The translations under genes were made by a program, and so were the position numbers. Of a stretch of DNA of 64,000 nucleotides, positions 1 through 10,615 are shown piece by piece. Within the stretch, counting starts at the first letter, position 1. Each line of letters begins with the position of its first letter. The notes under the pieces are model-generated. The model saw nothing but the letters and a program-made list of their open reading frames with translations, was not told the origin of the DNA and ran no database searches. The DNA lies in the NCBI GenBank assembly GCA_900095095.1, contig FMBT01000291.1:1116001-1180000 (forward strand). The letters run 5' to 3'. This DNA is from Fragilariopsis cylindrus CCMP1102 (taxonomy: Eukaryota; Bacillariophyta; Bacillariophyceae; Bacillariales; Bacillariaceae).

Positions 1-311
1 ATCTAATAATAAGGATCAATAGCTAATACTATAACATGCTATGTGTTTGTATGAATATGATAAATGCTTTTATATGGATCTTTTCTTGTGTTTCGCCTTA
101 CCAATTCATTGCCGTACACCACATGGGATCGTATGTGTTAATAGTAGACTCTATATTTGTATCGTAAGAAACACACAAAACTATCCAGAACTATTATTGT
201 TGCAGTTACCATAATGATTAAATTTCCCAACAGAAGAGTTATGTTCCTAGTAATGATGACCATTGTATGGTTGCTGTTGCTGTTGATGAATATGATGTTA
301 GCTCTATAATC
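1..311. other. Intergenic, downstream of MutY
   Basis: AT-rich sequence downstream of the minus-strand MutY gene. It presumably holds that gene's 3' UTR and polyadenylation signals. I see no gene, RNA or repeat beyond short trinucleotide runs near 270-290. Confidence 0.5.
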
Positions 312-3086
312 CTATCTCTTTTGTTTTTTTCTTTTGCATTTTGTGGGACTATCCAAACTGGAAGAATCGACAGCTTGTAAGATCTTTTTCACCCCAGACG
401 TGATACCCACCTCTTTCATATCATTTTTGTTCATCCATCGCATTTGTTTTCCCGAAATAGTAGTCCATTCTAAGTCGCTTCCAAGATCTACATAAAGATT
501 TCCGACTTCTATCCACATATGGTGTCGAACATGACTAAAAATATGTTCTAATGGGTCCTTCTTGGCATGACGCGACAAGTCGGAGATGGTCGTGGTAATG
601 TCATCATTCGGATGATCCAAAAACAAGTCCTTGACGAGCAACTTGGACAGGGATCGATCGCGGTCTGCTTTACTCGGTATCTTTATTAAACCTGATTGAT
701 TCTTCTTCTTGTCTTTGATTCGTACGGTGCATACATTGGGGAACTCCCATTGTCCAGCCAGTAATCCTTTACTGGGTCGTTTTATCATAAGATAACGGAC
801 GCTATAGTCGTCTTCGATGTCATTACTTTCGCCATCGATGTTAGACATACGATTCAGAAGGACCGCAACGGCAAGATCTTCTTCTCGTTTTTCTTTTTTG
901 GGCGGATCAGTTGGAAATACTGAGTGACCGAGTTTTGCGGCTTCTTCTTGCGTACTATCGGAACAAATCGATTCTCGGAATTGATCTATGATATTTTGGG
1001 TCGCATCGTGGTCACAAAACTCGCATTTTGAAGTATTGTTCTTTTGTGACGTAGTAGTAGTAAATAATTCTGCTTCGTTCTTTCCATCGTCGTCATCTTG
1101 TAGAGCAGCGAGATAGGAACGACCGAGTAGCGTACTTAAGTAATATTCTGTAAGCGGATCTCGATCGTCGATACCTGAACCTGATGGTGCACAATATGTG
1201 GCGCCAAGTTCCATAAGAGCTTGATTGACCATACCAGGTGAACTTCCATCTCCAGCCTCAACAATTTGACCAGCTAATTTCCAACCCAGCTTATCCTTAA
1301 GAATGGGGTGCTTAATATGATTAGCAATCCCTCTTAATCGTGATAAGACTCTACAAACATTCCCATCCACAACAGGGACACAAACATCAAAAGCAATTGA
1401 TGCAATAGCTGCAGCAGTGTATGGACCTATCCCCTGAATCTTAGACAGCCCTTGAGGTGTCGTAGGCAATTTCCCATCTAACTCTTTAACAACATATTTA
1501 GCACCCTGATGTAGATATCGTGCCCGTCTATAAAATCCTAACCCTATTATATACACAATTAATTGATTAGAATGAATGAATGAATGAATGATATCGACAG
1601 GATTAAAAAGAATTAAGAAAGAACAGAACAGAACAGAACAGAACACAACATAACATACTACGACTGACCTGCCCAATGTGCGTTAACTTCATCTTCGGTA
1701 GCTGCTGCTAATTCGTATACGGTAGGAAAAGATTTCATCCCTATTTGTTATTGTTATTGTAATTGTTGTTGCAATTTGTGTTATTGGTGTTGTTGTTGTT
1801 GTTGTTGTTTCGGAGGCGTTTTTTGTTTTGTTTGGTTTCGAATCGAAATATAGAAAGTTAGAAACATTGAGAAAAACGCTGATTAAGTCAATCATTATCT
1901 TGGAATATTAATATACGTGCGAAGAAACGAATTACGGTATATAACCTCTATAGTAACTTCTCTGATGTATATAAGTTAAGTTTATTGCTGGATTGGTTGT
2001 ATTCCAAACAAACAAACAAACAAACAAACGAAACATTAACATCCATACATTTTATATATAAAACTTACATTTGATCCAATAAGGGATAACAGCTTCTACT
2101 CTTGTTTGTTGACACATAATTTCACTAACCCATACACCATAAGCAGTAATTGGTATAGCTTCGCCGATATCAACTTCTTCTTCTTCTTGTTCTTCTTGAT
2201 CTTCTTGATCTATAATGATATTTTGTTGTTCTACTGCTACCATTCCCTCTTCTTCTTTTTTCACGTTCGTCGATTTTATTTTGGTGGAGTTTGATTTTTT
2301 TGGTTTATTATCAAAAAAAGAAGTAATTGACTTCTGATTTTTGTTGTTGTCGACCATCTTTTTATTATTATCCTTGCTCTTATTCTTTTTATTACTTTTG
2401 TTATTATTATTAATCCCTGATGTACTACCATCAAATGGTGGTGGATCACCCCTCCATGGTAATTTTCTTCTATTTTTGTTATACCATTCTAATAATGCAG
2501 ATCTAATTTCTATTGCATCCTTTTCTGTAAAATCATGATAATCAGCATGTGAATGATCAATCCATGTATGGAATAATAACAAACTATTAACATCGTTCTC
2601 CGGTGGTTCTTGTACTTCCGATTGTAACTGTAATTCGTTATTACTCTTGATTGTGGTCGGAATTATTGGCGTTGACATTATCATTGGTGGTAATTTCGAT
2701 GGTTTTTCCGATTTATTGTCATTGTCATTGTCATTGCCATTGTCATAATCATTGTCGTTTTTTGTGTGTAGTGAGACGGAAACCCTCGACGACGACGATG
2801 ACCGCAATGATCGTCTTGTCGTTGGCATTGTTATTATTATACTGTTGATAGTGTTATGCAGCTGCCAAGCACGAATTGAAGGAATCAACCGTATTGATGA
2901 TGATAAAGATAAAATTGTGATTATTGTTGTCATTATTTTTGACTTTAACGTTGACGTTATTCTTGTTGACGTTAATGATGATGATGATGATGATGATGAT
3001 GAAGAAGAAGAAGTGGGAGAGAATAAGCATACGATGCCAAAGGTTATGATGACGTAGTAAGGAATATTATGCATTCGCCAATGCAT
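312..3086 (-). CDS. MUTYH: A/G-specific adenine DNA glycosylase (MutY/MUTYH)
   Basis: Base-excision-repair enzyme that removes adenine mispaired with 8-oxoguanine. It has three exons, 3086-2069, 1740-1669 and 1543-312, joined by GT-AG introns. The exons sum to 2322 nt with no frame break (773 aa). Exon 1 begins with about 190 residues of Ser- and Asn-rich low complexity, possibly containing a targeting peptide, and then enters the glycosylase fold with the catalytic-Glu motif SEIMCQQT. Exon 2 restores FPTVYELA...HWAG. Exon 3 gives GLGFYRRAR, the helix-hairpin-helix (GIGPYTAAAIAS) and the catalytic Asp in VDGNVCR. A C-terminal MutT-like domain carries GQWEFPNVC and FSHVRHHMW. Oddity: the Fe-S cysteine loop is greatly stretched (see findings). 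The intron at 1544-1668 holds GAATG and AACAG simple repeats. The start at 3086 is the first ATG, but a later Met is possible. It is divergent from the RHL1-like gene. Confidence 0.9.
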
Positions 3087-3581
3087 TAGATTAGAGTGCA
3101 GCTTAGCCGTTGGAGTGTTTGGCGAGACTAGATAGATACTATAGTTGTTATTGAGTATTGGGGTTTTTTACTTGAACCTCTCGTCTCTATGCTGTCTCCA
3201 AGAGAATCTAACAATCTCGTCGGCTTATTTGCTTGTGTGGTTGTGTAAACTACGAATTGAAAAATGCGCCAACAAAAATGAGGCGCGCCAAAGATATGGA
3301 TCGCACGCTAAATGTAATGTGGCAGTAAACAAAACAGTAATAGAGTCAAAGCACGACGCCGCATTGACAGCAATGACAGCAATGACATGATATGATATGA
3401 TATATGATATGATCACTCATCGTAAAACGTTATCAAATCATTTTATTTAAACCTACTATATTCATACTTGTACAAGTAGTCTATTGAATTATACCCCAAG
3501 TTGGTATCATATTGAATACGAGTAGTATATAGTCCATTGTTCCGTTGTGTTTCTTTTTGCTTTTTGCTTTTTTTTTTCACC
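3087..3581. promoter_or_regulatory. Divergent intergenic region MutY / RHL1-like
   Basis: About 495 bases separate two divergently transcribed genes, so both promoters must lie here. It holds short repeats of the ATGATAT type near 3385-3415 and a run of pyrimidines just before the RHL1-like ATG. No TATA box or initiator can be assigned with confidence. Confidence 0.4.
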
Positions 3582-6245
3582 ATGGCACCGACTTCTACTA
3601 CCAAAAAGTCGACTACAAGTAAAAGTAAGGCGTCGTCGTCGTCGTCGTCGGCGGCGGCGGCAACTAAACGAACTGTTGTTAAATCAACATCGTCTACATC
3701 AACGGCGAAAAAGAAAATCATCAAAGTCCAACGAAAACCCAAAACAACAACAACCACCAATAATAATAAGAAAAAGCAACCACCAAAACCAAAATCAAAA
3801 TCAAAATCAAAATCAAATATAAATCCTGCAATTATATTATCTAAAAATTTACCTGTAACGTCCAAACCACCAATTCTACCTACTAATGCATCAGCATTAC
3901 GTCCTGGTTCATTATTACAACAAATATGTAATGGACGAGATATACAATTATCACGATCTGCTGTTGTTACACCAAATATTGAAAAAGAAAAAGGAAAATA
4001 TTTATTAATTTTCCCTGGTATGTTTTCATTCAATAATAATAATAATAATACGACAACGACGACGACGAAAAAAGCAGCAGCAGCAACAAAAGAAGAAGAA
4101 GAAGAAAGAGAGGTAGAATCCGACGATGGTGATCTCAAATCAAAGAGTGTTAATAATGATAATGATGACGACGACGACGATGGCGATGAAGATGATAAGA
4201 TGAGGATTCACCTCTAAAGGAGACAACAACAAAGAATAGGAAGATTTCTGCTACTATTGCTACTACTCCTACTCAGATACATTCATTAGGGAGAATAGAA
4301 GGTTTACGAACAGATATACCAACATTTAAAATTCCATTTCCAAATATTCAAAAAGATTTAATATTTCCAGGGAAAAAAGTACAAACTACATCAAAATATT
4401 TGATTATGTCCTGTTCAAATAAAAAAAATGGAACAGTACAATGCAAGGTACGTTCCATCATCTTGCATATATACTGTACTGTACTGTACTGTACAACATT
4501 ACTGTACGCATTTTTGTTGAATAAAATCTTTTTAGTCTCCATATTGGTACTAACTACAATTCACGATATTATATTGTCATTCCATAACAATATGTATATG
4601 TGTGTATATATATTCAATGTGGTTGGGATGTAATAATCTACCTAAATCTCACTTTATTTCCTCTTTTTTTCCTTTAATTCTACTCTACTAGAGTATTTTT
4701 TCTTCTGCAATAGTATTTGAAACTCCTAAGTGGGTATCTTGGGAGGGAGGGGTTTCAACAACAATTGTATCAGCATCGGTGAAAGCCGAAGCAGCAGCAG
4801 CAACGACTAATAAGAATAGTAATAGTAATAATAAAACTTTCCTGCATTATGGTGGATCAGAAAGAACTGTTGATGGTACAAAACGGGGAAGTAAAAGGAT
4901 ATCTCAACAAGGCAACATCAGGACCAGGAACTATAAATGGGGATGATGATGACATGAAAAACAACAACAACAACACTGTTCCGATCTGGACCAAGCAAAG
5001 TTGTACTGATTCATTACATGATTTCGGTTTTCCGGTTGCAACATCAACAACTAAAACAAATACAGCTCAAGCGAACAATTCTTTGGACAGTAGTCCTTCT
5101 GACAACAACGATTCTGATTCTTCTGACTCTGATGGTTCCTTTGAAATTAGTACATCTAGTAAAAGAAGAAAGAAAAATGCCACGACAACTACAGCAACAA
5201 GTAATGCTACCGTTGCTGCTACTGTGTCGGCCACAAAAAAGCGACTACCTCCTAAACGACAAGCATCTTTAAAGAAAAAGAAGTATGCAGAGGAGGAAGA
5301 GATAGTGATCTCATCTGATAGTTCTACTGCTGGTAATAGTAGTGACAACGAAGATTCCGTAGGAAAAAAGAGAGATGTTGATAATAGTGATAACAAGAAC
5401 AGCAGCAGCAGCAACAAAAAAAGAAAATCTCTGACAAAGAAAAAAGTGACGACGACGAGACCGTCTTCGTCTCAGGTACGAAAAAGTAGAGGGGCAAATA
5501 ATGGGACGACAGAAGGTAAAAAAACGAAGGCGAAAAAAGATCTTACTGAGAACGACGATGATAATTACAGTAATGAGACGACGATGATGATGATGATGAT
5601 GATAATGATGATTCGTCTGTTACGCCAACAAGAGATAATAAAATGAAGTCTTCTAATAGGAGGGGAAGTGGTGCATCTAGAAGTACAGCTAGTACCAAAA
5701 AGACTAATTATAAGGATATCGAAGAGTCCGATTTAGAAGATACTGAGAAGGAAGACAGTCAAGGTGAGGAAGAGAACAACAGTGATGATACTGGAGATGA
5801 TGATGATGATGATGGTGATGATTATATTGAAGAAAAGGGCGGGAAATCAATTGTTGGGCAAGCGAAGAAGAAGCAGAAGAAGAAAGACAATCCATCGTCA
5901 ACGACAGCACGAGGACGAACGACGAAATCTGTTACAGCAGCATCCAAACGTAAGGCTACTACCAGTGATTCAAAATCCAGCAAAAAGACGCCTACCACCA
6001 AAAAATCTACGAAATCAAAGTTACCTAGTAAGAAACGTGAAAGAAAGTCGACCATTCTAAAAAAAGATGATGATGCGAAATATGCAACAACAACAACAAC
6101 AAAAACAACCGCGAATTCCCCATCAGTTGTAAGAAGTCCTTTTCGTAGACGCCGTAAATCTCCTGCTAATAAAAAGGCTTCACCATCATCTGGGAAAAAG
6201 ATACTTGATCTAACTCAGGATGATGAATTCTCATTTGGTGGCTAA
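3582..6245 (+). CDS. RHL1: RHL1-like DNA topoisomerase VI accessory subunit
   Basis: By homology to plant ROOT HAIRLESS 1, this is a DNA-binding component of the topoisomerase VI complex (with SPO11/TOP6A, TOP6B and BIN4). The start is the ATG at 3582 in a CACCATGG context. The core matches RHL1 in order: LLQQICNGRDI, KYLLIFPGMF, then GRIEGLRTDIPTFKIPFP, DLIFPGKKV, SKYLIMSCSNK and, after an intron at 4448-4691, IFSSAIVFETPKWVSW. The rest is a long acidic/basic, Ser- and Lys-rich tail ending in DLTQDDEFSFGG at 6245. The frame is broken three times: near 4198 and 5580 (both at GAT-type repeats, each read as one base missing), and between 4850 and 4930 (a shift the other way, or an unrecognised short intron). 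The intron carries a TACTG repeat. The RHL1 assignment rests on recalled family similarity and is good but not certain; a decayed allele is possible. Confidence 0.65.
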
Positions 6246-6530
6246 AATTTCATCCTTCCTACTTTTATCTCAAATAAGAAAAGAAAAGTGTAAAGAATAA
6301 AGAATAAAGAGGACATCCAAAATAAATTACAATCTTATTATTCTTACGTCCAACTGTGTGTTGTAACAAATTAGAAACTGCTGGTCCTCTGCTTGTACCG
6401 GTAGTAAATATTCTCGTCTTCCAAAAGAATAACTGCATATAAATAGTCAACATTAAAAGGATTAGATTGTATCTAAGATAAATAACAAAAAAATGCTGCA
6501 ACATAATTTCTGCTAGTTATCAGATATTAA
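6246..6530. other. Intergenic, downstream of RHL1-like gene
   Basis: AT-rich sequence following the stop codon. It holds no convincing ORF or RNA; the antisense frame at 6265-6504 is not supported. Confidence 0.4.
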
Positions 6531-6590
6531 AACCGGGGTCGAAAAACACTTCTCCGTGTGAAGGAGATATCATAACCACTACAAATGCAG
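6531..6590 (-). pseudogene. Degenerate tRNA-Val copy
   Basis: On the minus strand this segment repeats the anticodon arm (17 identical bases) and part of the D arm of the tRNA at 6686-6758. The T arm and acceptor stem are lost. It lies about 100 bases downstream of the intact copy in tRNA orientation. It looks like a decayed duplicate or a fragment of a tRNA-derived element. Confidence 0.55.
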
Positions 6591-6685
6591 ACCACATTTT
6601 AGTACTATAAAGTACAGTTGTAAAACAAAAAAAGCATAGGAAGTATCAGCCATTCCTGCTTCAAACCAATGGTAATAGTAAAAAG

Positions 6686-6758
6686 TACACGAGCCCGGAG
6701 TCGAACCGGGGACCTTCTCCGTGTGAAGGAGACGTTATAACCACTAAACCACAAGTGC
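6686..6758 (-). tRNA. tRNA-Val (CAC anticodon)
   Basis: A 73-nt cloverleaf on the minus strand. The anticodon stem TCTCC/GGAGA closes a TTCACAC loop, giving anticodon CAC (Val, GTG codons). The D arm is of the GTTTAGTGGTTATAAC type. The T stem CCCGG/CCGGG encloses TTCGACT. The acceptor stem pairs at five of seven positions (one is G-T) and has two mismatches at positions 5 and 6, so a functional tRNA is likely but not certain. No CCA is encoded, as expected in eukaryotes. Confidence 0.75.
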
Positions 6759-6799
6759 GCAATTGCTAGGTTACAATTTCACCCAATTTTATTAAATAT

Positions 6800-8821
6800 A
6801 AAGTACAGAAATGTACCACTTTTTACTACCTGTACAGACCCGGTTGGAACATGCCAACAGCAGCTTGGAATACCGGTATAAGTAGATATTACATAGGCAA
6901 AGATATCAATCCCTTTAACATTTTTCCATTCAATTAACAGTCCGCAAGAGCAAACAGCTCAACATCAATCATTTCATTGCAAAAGCATTGAATGAAAGGA
7001 AACCAACAATACAACTAGACATCCTCATAGTCTAAGAATAATACAGTTAATAACAGAACTCAGATCTCTATCTTCATTGTTGTAGAGTAGCGATGTCTTG
7101 GTAATCTTTTATGTGTTCTATAACTGGAGATAGCACCCTTGGAAAAATAATTGATACCTCTTTAGAAGTTAACTGCGCATTCTGTTCATTGGAGTCTTGG
7201 TTTAATGAACCAACTCGAACAATGTGTGTACTGAATGGAGGACTTATTATAATGAGCTTGAACTTTAATCAGTTAACATGTTCAAGGCATTTGGGACTAC
7301 AAACCCTGGTAATTTAATTTATTATGCTCTTCCAGCCAGATATCGCCCTTGACATTACCTGGATGGCTGGAATTTGTGTGAGATTTGGGGAGTAGACAAA
7401 GAGCTCAATAGTACAGAACTAGCGTTCTCTCCATTGCCTGTGGTTTTGCCGTTAAAGGTTCTGTTAAATTTGTCAAACTCATGGAAGAGATCTTGTCCTA
7501 GGCAGGGCATGCAGAGTTTTGGAATGTAGTGAAGACAATTGCCTCTGATGATAGGAACAAAGATGAATATGAGAAGTTCAGTCATTTTCCACTCAGTTTG
7601 TTGATGCAGGCCCCAGACCAAAGGAAGGGGCTGATGATAATGGACGTATTACCTTCTTTCGATATTGAAAACCTCAGATGATTCATCAATTGGTACAGAT
7701 GAAGATATCAAGCTAATTGCAAATGGTGAAACCTTTGATTTTGATTACATGAATGGAAAAGGCTTTCATACAGCCTACAATGACGTGGTCCATTTATTGG
7801 TTTTCATTTTTCATTACAGATTAGGAGCAATATCTAAAGTTCTTGCCATGCCATTGTAGACATTTTTACTTGTCTTGGTGTAGGTTTGACTGAGAAAAAA
7901 TTCAGGAATAACGCAGACTTAGTTGGAACATGATCTTTTGTGATGGATCCAACCTTTTTCATCCAGATTGAAGTTGGATCAACCGAGATTGAAGTTGGAT
8001 CAACCAGAGAGCTTGGTATATCCATTGATCAATGTAGTAGGGGCAGCTATGAAATTTTTTCAGAGTCAGTCGTGAGGATCAAGCAACTTGTGAGGTGGAG
8101 GTCTTTTGTCTCATATGTTATGACAAAAGTCAGGAATGGAGTGGAAGTGAAGAGCCATGGGTGCTGACTAGACCGGACTTATACCCATATACAGTCTCAC
8201 GTAACTCCCATTTTTGATGATGTTGATAGAATAGCAGGCGAAACAAGGGACATCTTTATTTCTGATGTTCTTGAAGGCTAGCTAGATTCATATACAAAGC
8301 CCGACCAGTCTATCTACTGAGAATGCAGGACGCGGATTGTTATTCTAGTTAATAACATAGAAATTTTGACCTATTTAAACTCACTTTTTGTTATAGTATT
8401 TATGAATGAAGTAACCTCTATTTTTAACCGATCGATGGAACATATTTTACTCTCAGTCCTGTGACGTAATCGTGACTTAATAACCATCAGACATCAAAAA
8501 AACTGCATCCACAACAAAAATCAAAATCATATCTTGACCATGGCGGTCTAATTTTGAACCCCTTACACTTCTTGCTCGTCGACAAAGATACCAACATTCA
8601 ATCAAACAAGCATATCAAGCGCTAGTATCAATCTGTTCTTACGTTTCCATATCCTCGATTTTAAAGCTGTAATATCAATTCTTGACCCATCTACGACCAA
8701 TGACGACAATTTTCTCAGTTCCCATCAAATCTATCTTCGAATCAACTAATCAACTGTAAACGACCTTCCATTGCTCTACTAATCACAATCGACGAAACCT
8801 CCGTGATAGCTATCCAAAAGA
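6800..8821. other. Gene-poor region with decayed coding-like fragments
   Basis: About 2 kb without an intact gene. Short open frames at 7111-7317, 7665-7859 and 7940-8167 on the plus strand read like ordinary protein but are cut by stops and frame changes. They are suggestive of a decayed mobile element or pseudogene, but I recognise no domain. A 21-base unit (AGATTGAAGTTGGATCAACC type) is tandemly doubled at about 7965-8006. The last 300 bases should hold the promoter of the NDUFAF7-like gene. Confidence 0.35.
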
Positions 8822-10410
8822 ATGACTACTAAATGCAGTACATTGGTTCGTAAGGTGTTAAGCCGAAGGTTAGCAGAGTATTATTCACAACCATCTGAAA
8901 TGGTCGTTGGACGTTCTACGTTGCCTAAAGATTCAAAATTACTTTCGTCTTTATTGGGTGAATGGCATTGGAAAAGAGTTTTTCAGAAGATATACGATGA
9001 AAGAAAAGGACATTGGCTAACTCCCGTGGAGCTATTCGCACCGCATTATTCATTTGTGATGGGGAATTTTTGTGCAAAATACTTTGATGAGCAAATGAAG
9101 ATTCACAATAATAAAAACAACTGTAGCAACAACAATAGTCACGAAAACGAAAACGAAAACAGTAACGACAACCGTAATAGTAATAGTAACTCTCAATCAT
9201 TGGAAATCATGGAAGTCGGTGGGGGGCAAGGAACGAACGCAAATTTGATTTTATCATACTTGAAAGAAAATAGACCGGATTTATATTCATCGTTGACTTA
9301 TACATTAGTTGATTCCAGCCGATCATTACACAAGACACAAATAGAAACATTCATAGATGGACCACATGCCGAGAAGATGCGATTTGTACTAAAGGATCTT
9401 GTTAACGTCGCCGAGGGAACGTGAGTTACTTGTACTTATATTTATCGTGTTTTATCTTATGAAGAATTCTCAAGATTCATTGATCTTCTTGTTGTTCCAT
9501 TGTGTTTTCTGTTCTTATTTATCTATCCAATGTGAAATGTAGTCAGTAGATTCACTGTCACTCACCTAAATGTTTCTCTAATGAATTTAATATAATATAA
9601 TTCCATTCCATTCAAAACAATTTGTATTAGAGTATCACTACTCTCAAAATCTAATATTCCGACTGTATTAATGGGAATGGAAGTACTTGACAATCTACCT
9701 CATGATAAGATAAGACGCAGAACGAGACAAAAAATTGAACAGGCTGAGGTGATTACTACGAAAAGGAATCTTGAAGAACATGAAACGTTTGTAAAATTGT
9801 CGGACCCATTGTTGAAAATGATAATCGAAACTGTCCCAAACTACATCCAATCATCTTCTACAAGTACCACTACAGCATGTTGGATTCCATCTGTTGCGTG
9901 TGGTGTACTCCATCATGTAATTAATCAACGTCCTAATATAGGAGTAGTATTGGCTGACTTTGACTATCTTCCCCCTCCAGATCTAGACTGCTTTCACCAT
10001 TCAGCAACTGCAAAATCAAAAGTTGTTCCAACAGAATGGGCCGAAGGTTCACCAATTGTTACCGATATGGAAGGAAAAGACCACGAAAGTTATCTTGGTG
10101 CTCCTCACCATTGTGATATCTTATTCCCAACCGACTTTTACAAATTAGCATCTTTTGTGAAACGTCATCTTTCCACTAAATAATGCATCCACCTGATAGT
10201 ATTCATAATCATTCTCAATCGTCTTCTATTCCGAAATCGGTAGTACGAGTTGAAAAGCAATCTCAATTTTTGAAACGATGGGGACCCGAACACGTTCAGG
10301 CTACTAGAAGTTGGCTCACAGGTACAACCCCATTGCTTTATGATTTTGCAAATTGTTCCGTGTTGTCGATATCACCAGAAGCGCATGCACATACCGATAC
10401 AACGATATAA
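8822..10410 (+). CDS. NDUFAF7: NDUFAF7/MidA-like SAM-dependent methyltransferase
   Basis: Mitochondrial protein-arginine methyltransferase of the DUF185/MidA family, needed in other eukaryotes for early complex I assembly. Exon 1 is 8822-9420, the intron 9421-9630 (GTGAGT...TTAG), and exon 2 starts at 9631 with VSLLSKSNIPTVLMGMEVLDNLPHD. Visible motifs are the SAM-binding loop EVGGGQGTNANLIL and TLVDSS, and in exon 2 DNLPHD and VLADFDYLP. An Asn/Glu-rich insertion (about residues 95-125) precedes the SAM loop. A stop at 10181 overlaps an ATG at 10183. The frame opened there (to 10410) encodes FLKRWG...GTTPLLYDFANCSVLSIS, which matches the C-terminal tail of plant homologues, so the two pieces are one gene with one base missing near 10180. 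It converges on the nucleoporin gene, 205 bases apart. Confidence 0.8.
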
Positions 10411-10615
10411 TAAATAATAGACTCTCATTATTTTTCTATATATTAATTTTCTCGTTACGAAGATGACTCTCGCATATTACTGAAAAAATCTCATCTATTT
10501 TAGTTAATTATATATTTTTAAAGGTATAACTAAAAATCGTGGCGAGAAAGAAATCAATACGTCATCCGTGGATACAAATAATTATCATTGTTATGCACTG
10601 TCCCTAGTATACAAT

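Noticed and set aside
3443-4138. 231-aa minus-strand frame rich in Val, Phe and Asp
   Set aside because: Reverse complement of the low-complexity Lys/Ser/Asn coding of the RHL1-like gene.
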